Shown here: positions 1-10,879 of the stretch, one piece after another
How the letters are laid out: every line of letters begins with the position of its first letter
How positions within the stretch are numbered: the first letter of the stretch is position 1
NCBI GenBank assembly: GCA_964016875.1
Contig: OZ024725.1
Span: 43,175,427-43,239,426, forward strand
DNA: 64,000 nucleotides
Source of the DNA: Fallopia convolvulus
Lineage: Eukaryota > Streptophyta > Magnoliopsida > Caryophyllales > Polygonaceae
Direction: 5' to 3'
Notes under the pieces: generated by a model
What the model was told of the DNA's origin: nothing
Databases searched by the model: none
Seen by the model: the letters and a program-made list of their open reading frames with translations, nothing else
Program-made: the position numbers and the translations under genes

Positions 1-666
1 GGCGACGAGTTCATTTTTACAACGTCTACGATCCGCCTTCAACTCCAGGTCCCTGGTCAAGGGCTTAGCGAGGTGCCCAGCAAGCTCTGGGGCGACTTCA
101 ACAGCGCCGAGGTGTACAACACAATTTTTGAGGGTCGGGTTCCCTCTAAGGTCCTCTCGACGCATCATCTGTCCTTGGTCGCCAAGCTCGCTCACCAATT
201 CATCATCAACGTGGTGATCCCACGCCAAGAAAAGCGCCTGGTCGTCAACATCCCCGATGCCATCATCCTCTACCACTTCCTCCTCAAGAAGCCCATAAAT
301 CTTCCCCGAATTATCCTTGGGCACATGGAAAAGTGCATGGCCTCCAAGTCCCACTCCCTTCCCTACTCCGGGCTGATCAAGAAGCTCCTACAAAAAGAGG
401 GTCTCTACGATGCCTCTAAAGAAGAAATTGAGCTTGGAAGGGAACTGGACATTACAGTTGCCCAGAAGATGAGGCACTCGGAGCCTGTAGAGGAGGCGGC
501 TCCCCTAGAGTCTGGTACACAAGAGGGGAACTCTTCAGTGTTGCTCCGCATCGCCAACACCCTCGATCAGATTGCTAGGGACCAGGCAGTGTTGGCCAGA
601 GGACAAGAAAAGCTTACACAAGTCCTTACGCGCCTTTGTGACGCCTTGTTCCCTCAGAGCCCATGA
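1..666 (+). CDS. Envelope-like/putative plant transposon protein, 3' part (Copia element)
   Basis: The frame is open from the first base of the window, so the true start lies upstream; the first Met is at 73. Seen: a mixed alpha/beta region of about 120 residues (VYNTIFEGRVPSKVL, LVVNIPDAIILYHFLLKKP) and a C-terminal helical stretch of about 45 residues (LLRIANTLDQIARDQ...) likely to form a coiled coil, ending at TGA 664-666. The style matches the 'putative plant transposon protein' domain found downstream of pol in plant LTR elements. It lies about 400 bp before a Copia-type polypurine tract and LTR, so it fits the envelope-like ORF of the SIRE/Maximus lineage. Its function is unknown. The 400 bp between the stop and the LTR show no ORF. 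The domain name is recalled from family resemblance, not searched. Confidence 0.6.
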   Translation, partial: GDEFIFTTSTIRLQLQVPGQGLSEVPSKLWGDFNSAEVYNTIFEGRVPSKVLSTHHLSLVAKLAHQFIINVVIPRQEKRLVVNIPDAIILYHFLLKKPINLPRIILGHMEKCMASKSHSLPYSGLIKKLLQKEGLYDASKEEIELGRELDITVAQKMRHSEPVEEAAPLESGTQEGNSSVLLRIANTLDQIARDQAVLARGQEKLTQVLTRLCDALFPQSP

Positions 667-1057
667 TCTCTCCCTTCTTGTTCCCTTAATCCAAACATGA
701 CCACAAATTGTACTTGGGTTCCCATTGTACATATTCTCTTAAGTAATGAAATGGTCTTTATTTTGATTGCGTGTTCCATTCTTTCCTAATATTGCTTTGC
801 TTATTTTTCGATGATGTCAAAAGGGGGAAAGATAAAAAATGTGAGATGAGTTAAAAGTTTAAGTTATCACAGACCACGCATAAGCTAAGGGGGAACAATT
901 GCATAAAAAGACTAATAGGAACTATGTGTCTCACCAGAAGTGGCTCCCTAAATCTAAATGTCTCACTAAGAGTGACTTCCCAAAATCATACTTAGGAACT
1001 CATCAGCATATCATTCATTGAAATACTTGCATTTTTTGTGATGGGTTTGTCATCATC

Positions 1058-2105
1058 AAAAAGGGGGAAATTGTTGGGACGTTGTTGGGACCTCTGGTTC
1101 TAAGCAACGGATCAACGATTCACTTCTCTTTAAGTTTTGATAATGACAAATACCATAGGGAACTAATGTGGTTTGTTCAAGTATTTCTAAGGAACACAGG
1201 TACAGCTAAGAACTCCTATGAATGACAAAGCCACTACTGGCCACAATGAAGAGTTTCCATCAAGGGAACTCTGAAGAGGAAAGTTCCCATGAAGTGGGAA
1301 CTCCCAGAAACAAACAAGAAAACACAAGCTTACAACGATGAAGAGTTTCCATCAAGGGAACTCTGAAGAAGTCAGTTCCCATGAAATGGGAACTCACATG
1401 TGAAGACAACGACCGTTCAGCGCAGATCGCGGGATTCTGTCTCAGACAGCCAGAGGGAACAGTCTGAGGATCAGACTATCACGCCTCATCCAACGGTCCG
1501 ATTGATTCAAGAAGTTGACCTAGTTCAAACCAAAGTCACATGTGAAGAAAGTACAACTTGGGCATCAAGCAAAGGGCATTTTGGACACAAACGAAAGATG
1601 CGACTGCCCAAGACAAATGGACTATAAAGCCAAATGAATAGTACTCGGTCTGAGTACTTCTCCCAGAACTTACAAACACCCACATCAGAGAAAAGAAAGA
1701 AAAGGAAGAGAAGTCCCCGCCGGCGAGTGTGTGATCTCGACGACGGTGAAACTGAAGTTCCCTGGAGCAAGGGAACTGAGAAGTCAGCGTAAGGTTTGAG
1801 TTACTTGTGTTTTGCTGTTGTGAGCTTAGGAACTCAGTTGAGAGGATTTACTAGTGTTGCTAGAGTTAGGAAGAACTTGTAGGAACAGAGAAGTGTAAAT
1901 CCGGCTGTGTAACTAAGGAACAAGGCAATAAATATAAGTAAGTCATTCAAAATCCTCCAAGCGGAGGTAGAGGTTTACCCATACAACTAGTTGGTTGTAG
2001 TGGGGTTCCTCTATAAAGGAACTGTGCCTTTCACTGTTTTTATTACTTGCGATTATTTACTTCCGCTGCCTTGGGAACAGCTTAATTGCCAGTTCCCAAG
2101 CTCAC
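1058..2105 (+). repeat. Polypurine tract and 3' LTR of a SIRE/Maximus-like Copia element
   Basis: A purine run (AAAAAGGGGGAAA, about 1058-1070) is followed by TGTTGGGAC at 1072, a standard Copia LTR start. A TATA-like TATAAAG is at 1623. The LTR carries an imperfect direct repeat of about 65 bp (about 1245-1310 and 1336-1400) and many GGAAC/GTTCC words in inverted pairs. The 3' limit is uncertain: TGGGAACA at 2071-2078 would pair with the TGTT start, but word-rich sequence runs to about 2105 before Gypsy integrase homology starts. The 5' part of the element is outside the window, so the target-site duplication cannot be checked. Confidence 0.65.
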
Positions 2106-2112
2106 TGATAAC

Positions 2113-2540
2113 CGATTACGATCCAACAGATTCATATTGAAATGGAAGCTTGGTCCCCCATATACCGAAATGTTTGAGATTTTGGAAACAGTGGGTGAGG
2201 TAGTCTACAAGTTAGCATTACCACCGGCTTTGGACGGTATTCACACTTTCTTCCACGTTTCGCACCTGATACATTATGTCCGAATCCTATTCACGAACTC
2301 AAATATGAGGAGTTGAATTGGAAACCATATCATACTTTCCGAGAACAATCGTTGAAGATTCTGGACCGCCGAATGAAGAAGTTGTGGAACAAAGAGATTC
2401 CTTTGGTGCATTTAGTGCTCTCGACGAGGACTTGAGATGACCATTTAGGAGACCGAGTCGAAGACGAGGGAGAGTTACCCAGAGCTCTACCCTAGTTTAG
2501 TAGATGTAGTTAAAGGGAAAGTTAGTAGTTAGCGAGGTTG
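2113..2540 (+). pseudogene. 3' end of Ty3/Gypsy chromovirus pol (integrase C-terminus, chromodomain region)
   Basis: Translation shows the typical integrase tail: FEILETVGEVVYKLALPP followed by FHVSHL at about 2170-2265. It then shifts frame near 2280 into a segment ending EIPLVHLVLSTRT, and again into a tail resembling ESYPELYPSL at about 2460-2500. In intact chromoviruses these blocks are continuous (GPFEIL, FHVSxL, VLWR/ATWE, YPELF). At least two frameshifts make it a pseudogene. The upstream part of pol is missing because a Copia element lies immediately 5'. It belongs to the element whose LTR begins at 2785. Confidence 0.75.
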
Positions 2541-2770
2541 CGGATTCAATTTTTGTAGGTGTGACTGTCTTTTCCTCTTGACTAGACTATTTGATTGTTG
2601 TTTGTTGTGTTGTGTGGTTTGAATGTTCAGTATTGATTGAATTTTTTATTTTTATTTTTCCGTTATCGATAAATTCCGGTTCGAGGATAAACCCCTTTCA
2701 AGGGGGAGGGGTTTGTGAAACCTCGAGATATCTTTAACTACGTTATAAAAGTTTCGGGACGAAACTTTCT

Positions 2771-5064
2771 TAAGGGGAGTAGTATGTAATATTCGGGTCC
2801 GTTTTTCTTCTAGGTTAGAAAAGCGAGTTTCTTCAATTATAAGAAATCATTTTTTTTCTCACAAGTAACCTCGTAAGATTACTTATTAATCCACGAAATA
2901 CTTTGTTATTCTCTCTCCTTGTTTAAATAGATATGTATTATTTTAGGTACAAGTTAGTAATCTTCTTAATTAATTAAACAATTATCCCCTTAGATTATCC
3001 TACGTAAGTCTATTACTTAACCCTAAAACTAAAACCGAAGCCATTCCGCTCTCAAGCTTTCGTCCTCGTTCCGCCGCTCCCGGAGCCACATCGGGATGTC
3101 GTCGATTCACTTGCGCACGCCATGCCGGGAGAACCAGTTGCACTAGTTGACCAATCAAGAAGGATGGTCGCTTGATGAAACCGAAACGGCTCACATCAGG
3201 TCACGCGTACATCGCTGGTTACGTGGATCACGCGTCCGCTCGTCCACCATCGAGCCAGCACCCGTCCACACATGAACTTGCACGCCACCGTTACTACATC
3301 AACAAGGAAGGTCGAGGCCGCACTCGCAACGCTATGCGTCTTCCATCACGGTCACCGCGTCGCTAGAATGATCTGATCGAGACTCTCCTCGCTGATTGAG
3401 TCAGGCATCCGATTCTTCTTTGCTGGTAACCACACCAACCTTCCGTCGTGTTAACGCTCAATTCAAATTTAACTTCGTTCCGATCTATTGCGGGAGTTGA
3501 GTTGAACGATTGTTGTTCACGACTAGGATTGGTGTCAATTGGGGTGTATCTCCGATTGGAATTAAGTGAAAAATTAGACTTTTTGAATTCAGTTTTGGTC
3601 AAGAGGTGGGTCATGAATGTGGTTGAGTTTAATTGTTCATGTGGGTTACGTAGTTTTAGTTTTTGTGAGAGTTGGGTAGTCCATTCATGTGCATAATATA
3701 TCATAGTTGACTAGATGTTTAATCTAGTTTTATTTTTATTTTTTTTCCTCGATCGTTGGCATATAGCATACTTTTATAAATAGAATAGATTGTTAGCTAG
3801 TTGGAATTATAGTAGTCGAAGAAAACTAGCTAGTTAATTAGTGGATGCTAGTAATTATTAGTTAAATGGTATGATGAGATCTTAAATGACTAAGTTTTGT
3901 TTGGGATAAAAGAATTAGTCAACAGGGTTAGTCGTACGGTTCGGAACGTATCTAATGTAATCTCACGCGTAAATTTTCTAATTAGGGAATCATTTTCGTT
4001 CGCGCTCTTAACTCCATCTTCTTCAAAGGATTCCTAGTTTCGAGGTAAGTCGTTTTCGACTTGCTCGGTTCTTTTCTATCTTGTTAGATTTTGTGTCGTT
4101 ATTGTAGGATTGGTTTTGGGAACTAGTCCCGAATATCTTTTTGAAGTGTTTTGGAATTGCTTGTGTTGTGGTGTGCAATTGATTTTTAAATGAGTTTTTA
4201 TCGGAAATAAGTTTTCGAACGTTTTCTCTGTGTTGGTACCGTTTCCGACACGGGCATCGTAGCTGATGTAGAGGAAGGGTTGCCTATGTATAGTCCGTGT
4301 GACAGAGAAACCGTGCCCCTTCAAAAGAAAAATGCTATCTATGTGTTTTGCCAAGTACTCCAGTGGAGGCTTAGCCGGGGTTAGAAGAAAGAAGTGATGT
4401 GATCGAGGAGTTAGAGGGCCTGCCTCCGCACTGTGGTTTGGAATACGAGATGGAGAATGAGTTATGTTGCTTTAATTATTCGATTCTGTGTATGTATGTT
4501 TGGCTTATGTGTGACTAACCGTCTAATTTAGGTATTGGCCTTCAGAGTTATGATTGCGATTGTGGATTCTGGTTGCTGACTATAGAAAACTGTTTTTAAA
4601 CGTCTTATAATTGCCGCGTATTATCTAGCTTGGTAGATTAGTAGCTGACCCTTTGGGGATTATTTTTCCAGTTATAGGTGTTACAGGAAACCGTGCAGGA
4701 GCCTTGGCCGGATGGTGGAGTGGATCGTTGACGCACGTGTCATTAGTTTGGGTTTTTCGAGTGTACATTGAGAGAATTTATTATTATCATTAGTTTTGTT
4801 GAGTTATTTTAATTGTAATTTTTAAGTGTTGTTCGGAATATTTTGAGAGAAATTCAGGAAGGGTTACTTGATAATTTTGTTTATGCATTCGGGCATTCAA
4901 GCATGTTTTATATTCATTTTTATAAATCTGAAAGTGGGATGTTTTATTTGTTTTCTCGTCGTGCCCGCGTTGTAAGATCCTAAAGTGTTGTTGTCAACCC
5001 ACCTAAGTAGTACTTGGTAAGGTCTACTACCACGTAGCGTCCTGTCGAAAGACGGGGTGTTACA
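2771..5064 (+). repeat. Polypurine tract and 3' LTR (2.28 kb) of the chromovirus
   Basis: The tract TAAGGGGAGTAGTA (2771-2784) precedes TGTAATATTCGGG at 2785. The far end reads GACGGGGTGTTACA, ending at 5064. The two ends form imperfect inverted repeats (TGTAAyAyyC), as in Tekay/Del-type LTRs. A TATA box TATAAATAG lies at about 3775. Plus-strand polarity agrees with the pol remnant at 2113-2540. The LTR is joined directly to minus-strand element D at 5065. The five bases after it (CATGG) would be its target duplication, but the other copy is outside the window. Confidence 0.7.
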
Positions 5065-6047
5065 CATGGCCTAAGCGACGGCTCATCTTGCGGCTTATCC
5101 TCAAGCAGGAATGCATGGCCCGTCCACTCCTCGTACCAATTCAGTACGTATAATAGCTCCAATTTGCTAAGGGTAGGGATAAAATCTCGGCCTTGAACTT
5201 TTGTAGTGAACCCTCCCTCGGTCTGACTAAAATTACCGGAGCTAAACCAATAGTTTCTGTTGAGGAGTTGGGCGTGGGATGGTGTGTAGCGGGATAGATC
5301 GACTCCAAGGTTGGTTGCCAAGAGACTAACCAAATTCCCGCACCATACTTCTTTTGACTTGATCGACTTCTCAACATAGTATAGCCATTCATACCCCAAA
5401 TTTAATGGGGCGGGTTCCTCAAAAAGGGTGCTGCGGAGACATGCAACTTCCATCCTTGCCGGCTTATTCAACTCTCTCTTGGGCCAAAAATTAGCCGCTA
5501 GAACTCGGAGAATGATCCGGAAAATGGGGTTGATGATGCTTTCCCCGGATAGTGCTGCAGAGGAAGGCTCTACTTCCCCGGTGATGTAGCTCCAAGTCAT
5601 TATCACCTTGTAGTTCTTGAGAAAGTCATCTCGAGAAGGATTTGGGAGCTCAAGAATAGCATTGAACTCCGCCATTGTATACTCACGACTGACATTACCG
5701 AGCCGGAATCTGATCCGTCCGGCTGATGTCTTCGTCGGAAAACTTGTCTCAAGGGTGGCTAGGAACTCGGATGTGAGAGCCGGGAAGTGTGGTACCACTT
5801 CTTTCTTCAACAAATGAGGCACACCAAGAATAGAGAAGGCTTCTTTGACATCATCATATAGCCTCATCGATTTAGCACTTGTCCTCAAAAACCACCTAGT
5901 GTAATGGTCCTTGTCTAAAATGGCATTGTAGCGGTCCGCTTGTCCTTGAGTGCGCAAAATCACGTTGTCCATGCGTGGAGGGGATGGGGACCATTGAGTC
6001 CTCTTCTTCTTTTGGGCTCGGGTTGCGGCTCGGCTAGAACTTGCCAT
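5065..6047 (-). CDS. Athila ORF1-like/putative plant transposon protein of element D
   Basis: A long intact frame starts at the ATG at 6047 (MASSSRAATRAQKKKR, a basic N-terminus) and runs about 327 residues in element sequence. Recognisable blocks: TSAGRIRFRLGNVSREYT, LANFWPKREL-like and SLLATNLGVDLSRYTP. This protein type sits 3' of gag-pro in Athila-like elements, and its role is unknown. The frame stays open a further 28 codons to 4980, but those codons are the end of the chromovirus LTR inserted at 5064, so the native C-terminus is lost and the tail is a chance fusion. Its counterpart in element B is at 54742-55796. An upstream splice donor consensus after the gag-pro stop suggests it could be expressed from a spliced RNA (inference). 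Confidence 0.65.
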
Positions 6048-7254
6048 GTGGACTTACAAAAATACGAATTTTCCAAGATAAAATCCACACAAAGCAATAG
6101 ACAAGAGACCCCATACTTGGTCTCGAAATAGCTCTCCAAGTGCCTCGTTAACGACCCAACTGGGGTCGGTAACGAGTCTGGACTGGAGTTTTTATCTATC
6201 CAATTTGCAGGGTCGTTAACGAACCTGAACAGGTCGTTAACGAGGCTGTGCGAGAACCAATCGCGAATTTCGAGCGCTATTTACTACAAAAATTTCCAAC
6301 TAAATGAACATGCATCAAGCAAAAATCCCACATAAAGTACACCATCGGGTATATGCACCCTATACTTGCCCGATTACCCATATCGAACATGCCAAATTTG
6401 CCCAAAAAGAACTCGGTGAAGATCAAACAATTCTAGGAACAAGGTAGTTCATGCTTTTCCTAATCAAATTTTTTCAATGGAGAAGCGAGCAAGAACAAAC
6501 CAATACTAAGCAAGATCAAACACCAATATGTCAAGCAGTAAACTCATTGAGTGAAAATAAACATGCCATTCGATCCTCTATGCAAGCACAAGCTAGATAT
6601 GAAAATCTCGACCCAATTAACAATGAATCATGCAAATACAGAGTTAGGGTTTAGAAATCATACCGTTAAACCGAGAAATTGAAGAATGAGAATCGAATTT
6701 AAAGTGGTTAACGAGCTTGGATCTTGCCGGTAAGCAAATCAAGGGCGGCGAACTCGTTAACTAGGGTGGGACTCCGAAGTTCGGTGGTGGTGAGATTTCC
6801 GATCGGTGATGAGGATATACCGGTGTGATTCTTGAGAGTTTAAGCTCTTGTTTTGAGAGATTTGAGGGTGGAATTAGGGGAGTTTTGGAAGGGTTTTATA
6901 GGAGAGGCTAGAGGTAGGGGAAGAGGTGAAATGGGCGGCACATGGGTAAAGATATAAGATATATTAGGGTAAAAATACTTACCTGCCCGTTCCCACTTTC
7001 AGGTCGCCAAACCGGGTCGTTAACGACCCTGGGCTGAGTCGTTAATGAGTCGTCGTAGCCTCTTTTCGATTGATTTACGAGCCCAACTCCTGCATCTTGT
7101 TAGCTTAAAACTATCCTATCTTTCTACTTATAAACTACTAGAAAGAAAAACTTTAAAAGAAAGCTAGAAAAGAAAATCTAAACTATACTAAAAACCGGGT
7201 TGCCTCCCGTAAGCGCTATTTTTAACGTCGTTAGCCCGACGTACTTACCTTGGT

Positions 7255-7952
7255 TCAAGGTGGTTCATTTGCAGCTAAGTCGGGGTTTTGAAGGACCCCA
7301 TACTTAGTTTTGTAAACATTATATGCTTTTGTCACTAAATTTGGTCCTCTATCTTCTAACAATATGCCCGGTATTCCTACACAAGGGTTAGTGAAATCCG
7401 AAAACCATGGAGGTTTGGACTCCTCTATAGCACAAATAGTGGGGTATGGTGTAGGAGTAAAATATGGGGAAGAATTATAACCAATATTAGTGAATTCATG
7501 GTTAGAATACTTACCTTGTTTTATTGAAAAAGATGTTGATATTAAGGTCGTTGGAGCCATTGCCGACCTTGTACTACCGATTCCTTCATATAGTTTTGCA
7601 TGAGGGACTTGGTAATGGGCCAAGGAGGTTCGGTATGAATCTGTGTGAAATTCTCATCCTCTTTTGTAATTGGAGAAGGATCATTAGGAACATCTATGTA
7701 GAGGTTCATGTCTACAGGCTCCAATGGTCCCATGTTGGCTTTTGACCAGATTGAAAGAGGGAGTAAACTAGCACTGGCTCCCAAATCACATAGAGCCTTG
7801 AATTTATGGTCGCCTATGCCAATTGTTATGGCAAATCTCCCTGGGTCGCCTAGCTTTTCGGGTAGCGCAATAGATCGGACCTCGTCTTGCAGCTTTGTGA
7901 TGGATCTTTTCCTGCTAAGAATATCTTTCAAAAATTTCGTGTAAGTCGGCAT
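7255..7952 (-). pseudogene. Aspartic protease of element D, internally deleted
   Basis: The reading starting at 7952 shows the retroelement protease active-site block LCDLGASASLLPLSIWSK, with the linker MPTYTKFLKDILSRKRSI before it, nearly identical to element C. After PLEPVDMNLY the sequence jumps to a Pro-rich linker: the flap and the ILGRPFL block present in element C (about 41915-42160) are missing, a deletion of roughly 100 codons. A second frame (7623-7255) continues the tail, including ESKPPWFSDFTNP and ending NEPP at the stop. The protease cannot be active. This is the 5' neighbour of the conserved post-stop motif at 7194-7250. Confidence 0.75.
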
Positions 7953-7957
7953 TTCGC

Positions 7958-10561
7958 TTAGGGCCTCAGCGAATTGGATGGAAATATTAAATTACCTGGT
8001 TGGTTTCTGTATGAGCCTCTCAGATAGTTCACTTCAGCATATGTCTCAGCGGCTCTCACCTGCTCTATGTTAGTGCAAGAAGACGTGCTATGGGCAGAAG
8101 AACCACATTCTTGACAAGATTGAGAGGATTTCAGAAAACTTACCCGCTTCTTCAGGCGGTTGACCTTGTCTTGCAGAAATTGATTTTTGACATCTAGGTC
8201 AACTTCCTCCTTGTTAGGCATGTAGAGACGCCTCTAGGTCTGGGAAGATTGCTGGGTTCCATACATGGCATCGTAGTTAGACAGCTTGTCCAACAATTCC
8301 CATGCAGCCAGTGGCGGAGCCACATAGGGGCGGGTGGGGGCCATGGCCCCCCCAAATGAAAAAAAAATAGTACTATTGTATAGCGTAATTAAACGGAAAA
8401 AAATATTATAGCATAATTATATGAAAAAAGAGAGAAGGAGAGAGTTTCGATGGAGAGAGAACCGCGTCTCTTCATCAGAGACTAACAACGTCATTAATTG
8501 TTCAACTCTTCGGTTTCTTCATTCGAATTAAATAATTCCAAAGTCCATAAATCCGTAAGGGATTTCCGAATGGGACACGCCAACACCAAGTCTTGTTCTT
8601 GTTCAACTCTTCGGCGAGTCGGTGCGGCCGTGCGGGCTGTGGCGTTGTGCGGTCCGATGCGGGCTGTGGCCTGTGGCGCTATCTCAGAGAGTCGGAGACT
8701 CGGAGTCGTCTTCAGTGCGGGCAGTGGTCGAGTTGTCTTGGAGAGTCGGCGAGTTCATCTTCATTCTTCACAATCTGTCAATCAAGCTAATCAAATCTTC
8801 AAATCAGGTTCTTCTTCAATCTTGTAAACAATTAATTAGACTGAATTCAGATTTTTGATTGAGATTCAATCTCTAAGTCGAATTCAATCTCAATGTCCGA
8901 TTAAGATATTTGGATTTTGATTGAGATTGCAAATCAGATTCAATCTCCGAGTCAGATTAATTTTTGATTGAGATTAAATAATTTAGTTAATTTGTTACTG
9001 TTATGGAATAGCCCAGATTGTCGTTTGAATTTAGACTAAATTCAGAAGCAGAGATTCAGAGGTTGAATCTGATTTGCATGAATAATAAGTTACTCTCATT
9101 CTATAGTACTGATTTCCGATTTTGATTCAAATTAGATTGAATGTTTAGGCAATTAGGCTGAATGGCTAATTCTAATTGAATTTTTAAGTCTAATTTTTGA
9201 ATTTTTAAGTCCCATTGAGATTGAGATTAAATAAATTGGTTCTTACTTGTTAGTTAGTCTTATTTTAAGTCTAATTGATAGTATGATTTTTAGGTTAAAA
9301 TTGGCGGTTAGTTAATCTGATTTTGATTGAAGTGATTGAATTTTGATTAAATTCTAAGTCTAATTGATATTTTATTTTTTTGAAGATTATTATTTAATCT
9401 GATTTTTTTTGGAATAGATTGCTAATTATTTAACTAATTTATTCTTAATAGTATAATTTGTTAGTTTTAAACTTGTAGGTTTATGGGTAAGGATCGTAAG
9501 TTGATTAACAATAGATTCTTTCTTTAAAAGAAAAGATTTAATAGGCTGCAATTTCTGGTGTTAATACTTATGCCCAAATTCTCCAAATCCTTAGTTTGTT
9601 GACGAAACTCTACGCTCTTTGAAAGAGCTTAGAGTTCAATCCTAGTGATTTATATGCTTATAATGTAACTCGTATTTTAATTGATAATTGAAAAAAAATT
9701 GGCCCCTCCAATGCTAGAATCCTGGTTATGCCCCTGCATGCAACCGTGGGTTCCATCTCTATAAAAACGCACGTTGTATGCGTGTTTATACGATTCTTCA
9801 TCTCTGCATTAATACCTTGGAAAAAGATTTCTTAGAGCACATATAAAGGTTGCCCACAGTGGGGCACTGTCTAAGCATTTCCTTAAATCTTTCCCATGTT
9901 TCAACAAAAGTCTCATTAGGCAGCTGGTGATAGGAGGTGATACGTTTCCTCAACTCCGTTGTCTTAGCAGGAGGGAAAAACTTTGTAAGAAATTGATCAT
10001 ACAAAGCCATACAAGTCTTGATAGACTTAGAAGGTAAGCTCTCCAACCAGCTCAAGGCCTTTCCAGTCGGAGACCATCTAAAATATGTTCCATAGGGCAC
10101 TCAGTAGGTTTGCCTTCAGCAGCTATAGTTTCACATAAATCAAGAAAGTTTCTAATATGTTCCATAGGGCACTCAGTAGGCTTCCCTTCAAACTGAGCCC
10201 TTTTAATCAAGGATATAAACTAAGACTTAATCTCAAAAGGTTTCTCTATCTTTGGAAGCACAATTGGAGACTCTTGCACCCTCAATTCTGGATGCATGTA
10301 TTGGTTAGCGTTCCTCGGATAGTAATTCAGCTCTTCTTGTAAACGAGTGTTGTTGACTCGGTGACGTTTAGCCTCAGCAGCAGCGGCATCTTTTTTGGTT
10401 TTTAACGCCTCCATCTGCCTCAGGAGTTCGGCCATCTGACGAGTCATCTCCTCGGGCGTAGCCATAGCTCGGTTCTCTCGGCGTCTACGGTGCAGGGAAC
10501 GTTCGGGTTCTGAATAATAACCGGCGTTGTCAAATTCGAGTCTTTGACGTCCAACTGGCAT
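7958..10561 (-). pseudogene. Gag of element D, interrupted by a hAT-like insertion
   Basis: Pieces in minus-strand order: 10561-10220 (Arg-rich N-terminus, Met/Gln/Lys helix, then VLPKIEKPFEIKS), 10100-9790 (retrotransposon gag core GKALSWLESLPS, TKFFPPAKTTELRKRI, NETFVETWERFKEMLRQCP), then after the insertion 8308-7958 (coiled-coil VNRLKKRVSFL and zinc knuckle CQECGSSAHSTSSC). The order and wording match element C gag at 39932-41398. The frame is damaged near 10080-10180, where a 24-bp segment (AATATGTTCCATAGGGCACT...) appears twice about 73 bp apart and replaces part of the core. The hAT-like insertion at 8309-9736 splits the helical region. Confidence 0.75.
8301..9744. mobile_element. hAT-like non-autonomous DNA transposon with 8-bp target duplication
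   Basis: The ends are CAGTGGCGGAGCCACATAGG (from 8309) and CCTGGTTATGCCCCTG (to 9736). The reverse complement of the right end, CAGGGGCATAACCAGG, matches the left as an imperfect terminal inverted repeat. Flanks are CATGCAGC (8301-8308) and CATGCAAC (9737-9744), an 8-bp duplication with one mismatch. Element D gag resumes in register on both sides, confirming the boundaries. The 1428-bp interior is AT-rich, with only short ORFs and no transposase. It may derive from a hAT element that kept its 5' region. The CAGTGGCGGA terminus and 8-bp duplication fit the hAT superfamily. Confidence 0.7.
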
Positions 10562-10879
10562 ACGCTGAGAAAACAGACAAAGAAAACAAAATTAAAAACA
10601 AAAACGGGGTCGGGCTATTCCCTTTGGCCTCCCACGCTTCTTTGTCGTCGACAGGGTTTCTTTATTGCTCTCCTTATCCTTCTCTTCTCTCTCCTTCACT
10701 TCATGGTCTTTCTTCTCCTGCTCATATACACTCATCCTATGATCAAGCAAAGTACTACTCCTCTTGATTGAGCCCTTTGTAGACCCCTTTAACCTTCCCT
10801 TTCACCATGAAACAAGCAATGAAGAATCTTCTCGTATGACCATGTCTACAAATGACTTAGATATACCGTGCACCTGATC

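Larger units (their letters stand above)
5065..10663 (-). mobile_element. Element D: Athila/Tat-like non-autonomous Gypsy element (gag-pro plus 3' ORF), truncated both sides
   Basis: On the minus strand the order is leader (about 10660-10562), gag (10561-about 7958, interrupted), protease (7952 downwards), a protease tail ending at 7255, about 1.2 kb without an ORF, and a long ORF at 6047. No RT, RNase H or integrase is seen. It is colinear with element C (38393-46026): same gag, same linker, same protease, same post-stop motif. The left end is cut by the chromovirus LTR at 5064. The right end stops near 10663 without an LTR, next to a MULE remnant. The stretch 6048-7254 holds palindromic GTCGTTAACGAC words (6145-6245, 7012-7050) and a conserved hairpin-like motif at 7194-7250. 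A hAT-like element sits at 8309-9736. Confidence 0.75.
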
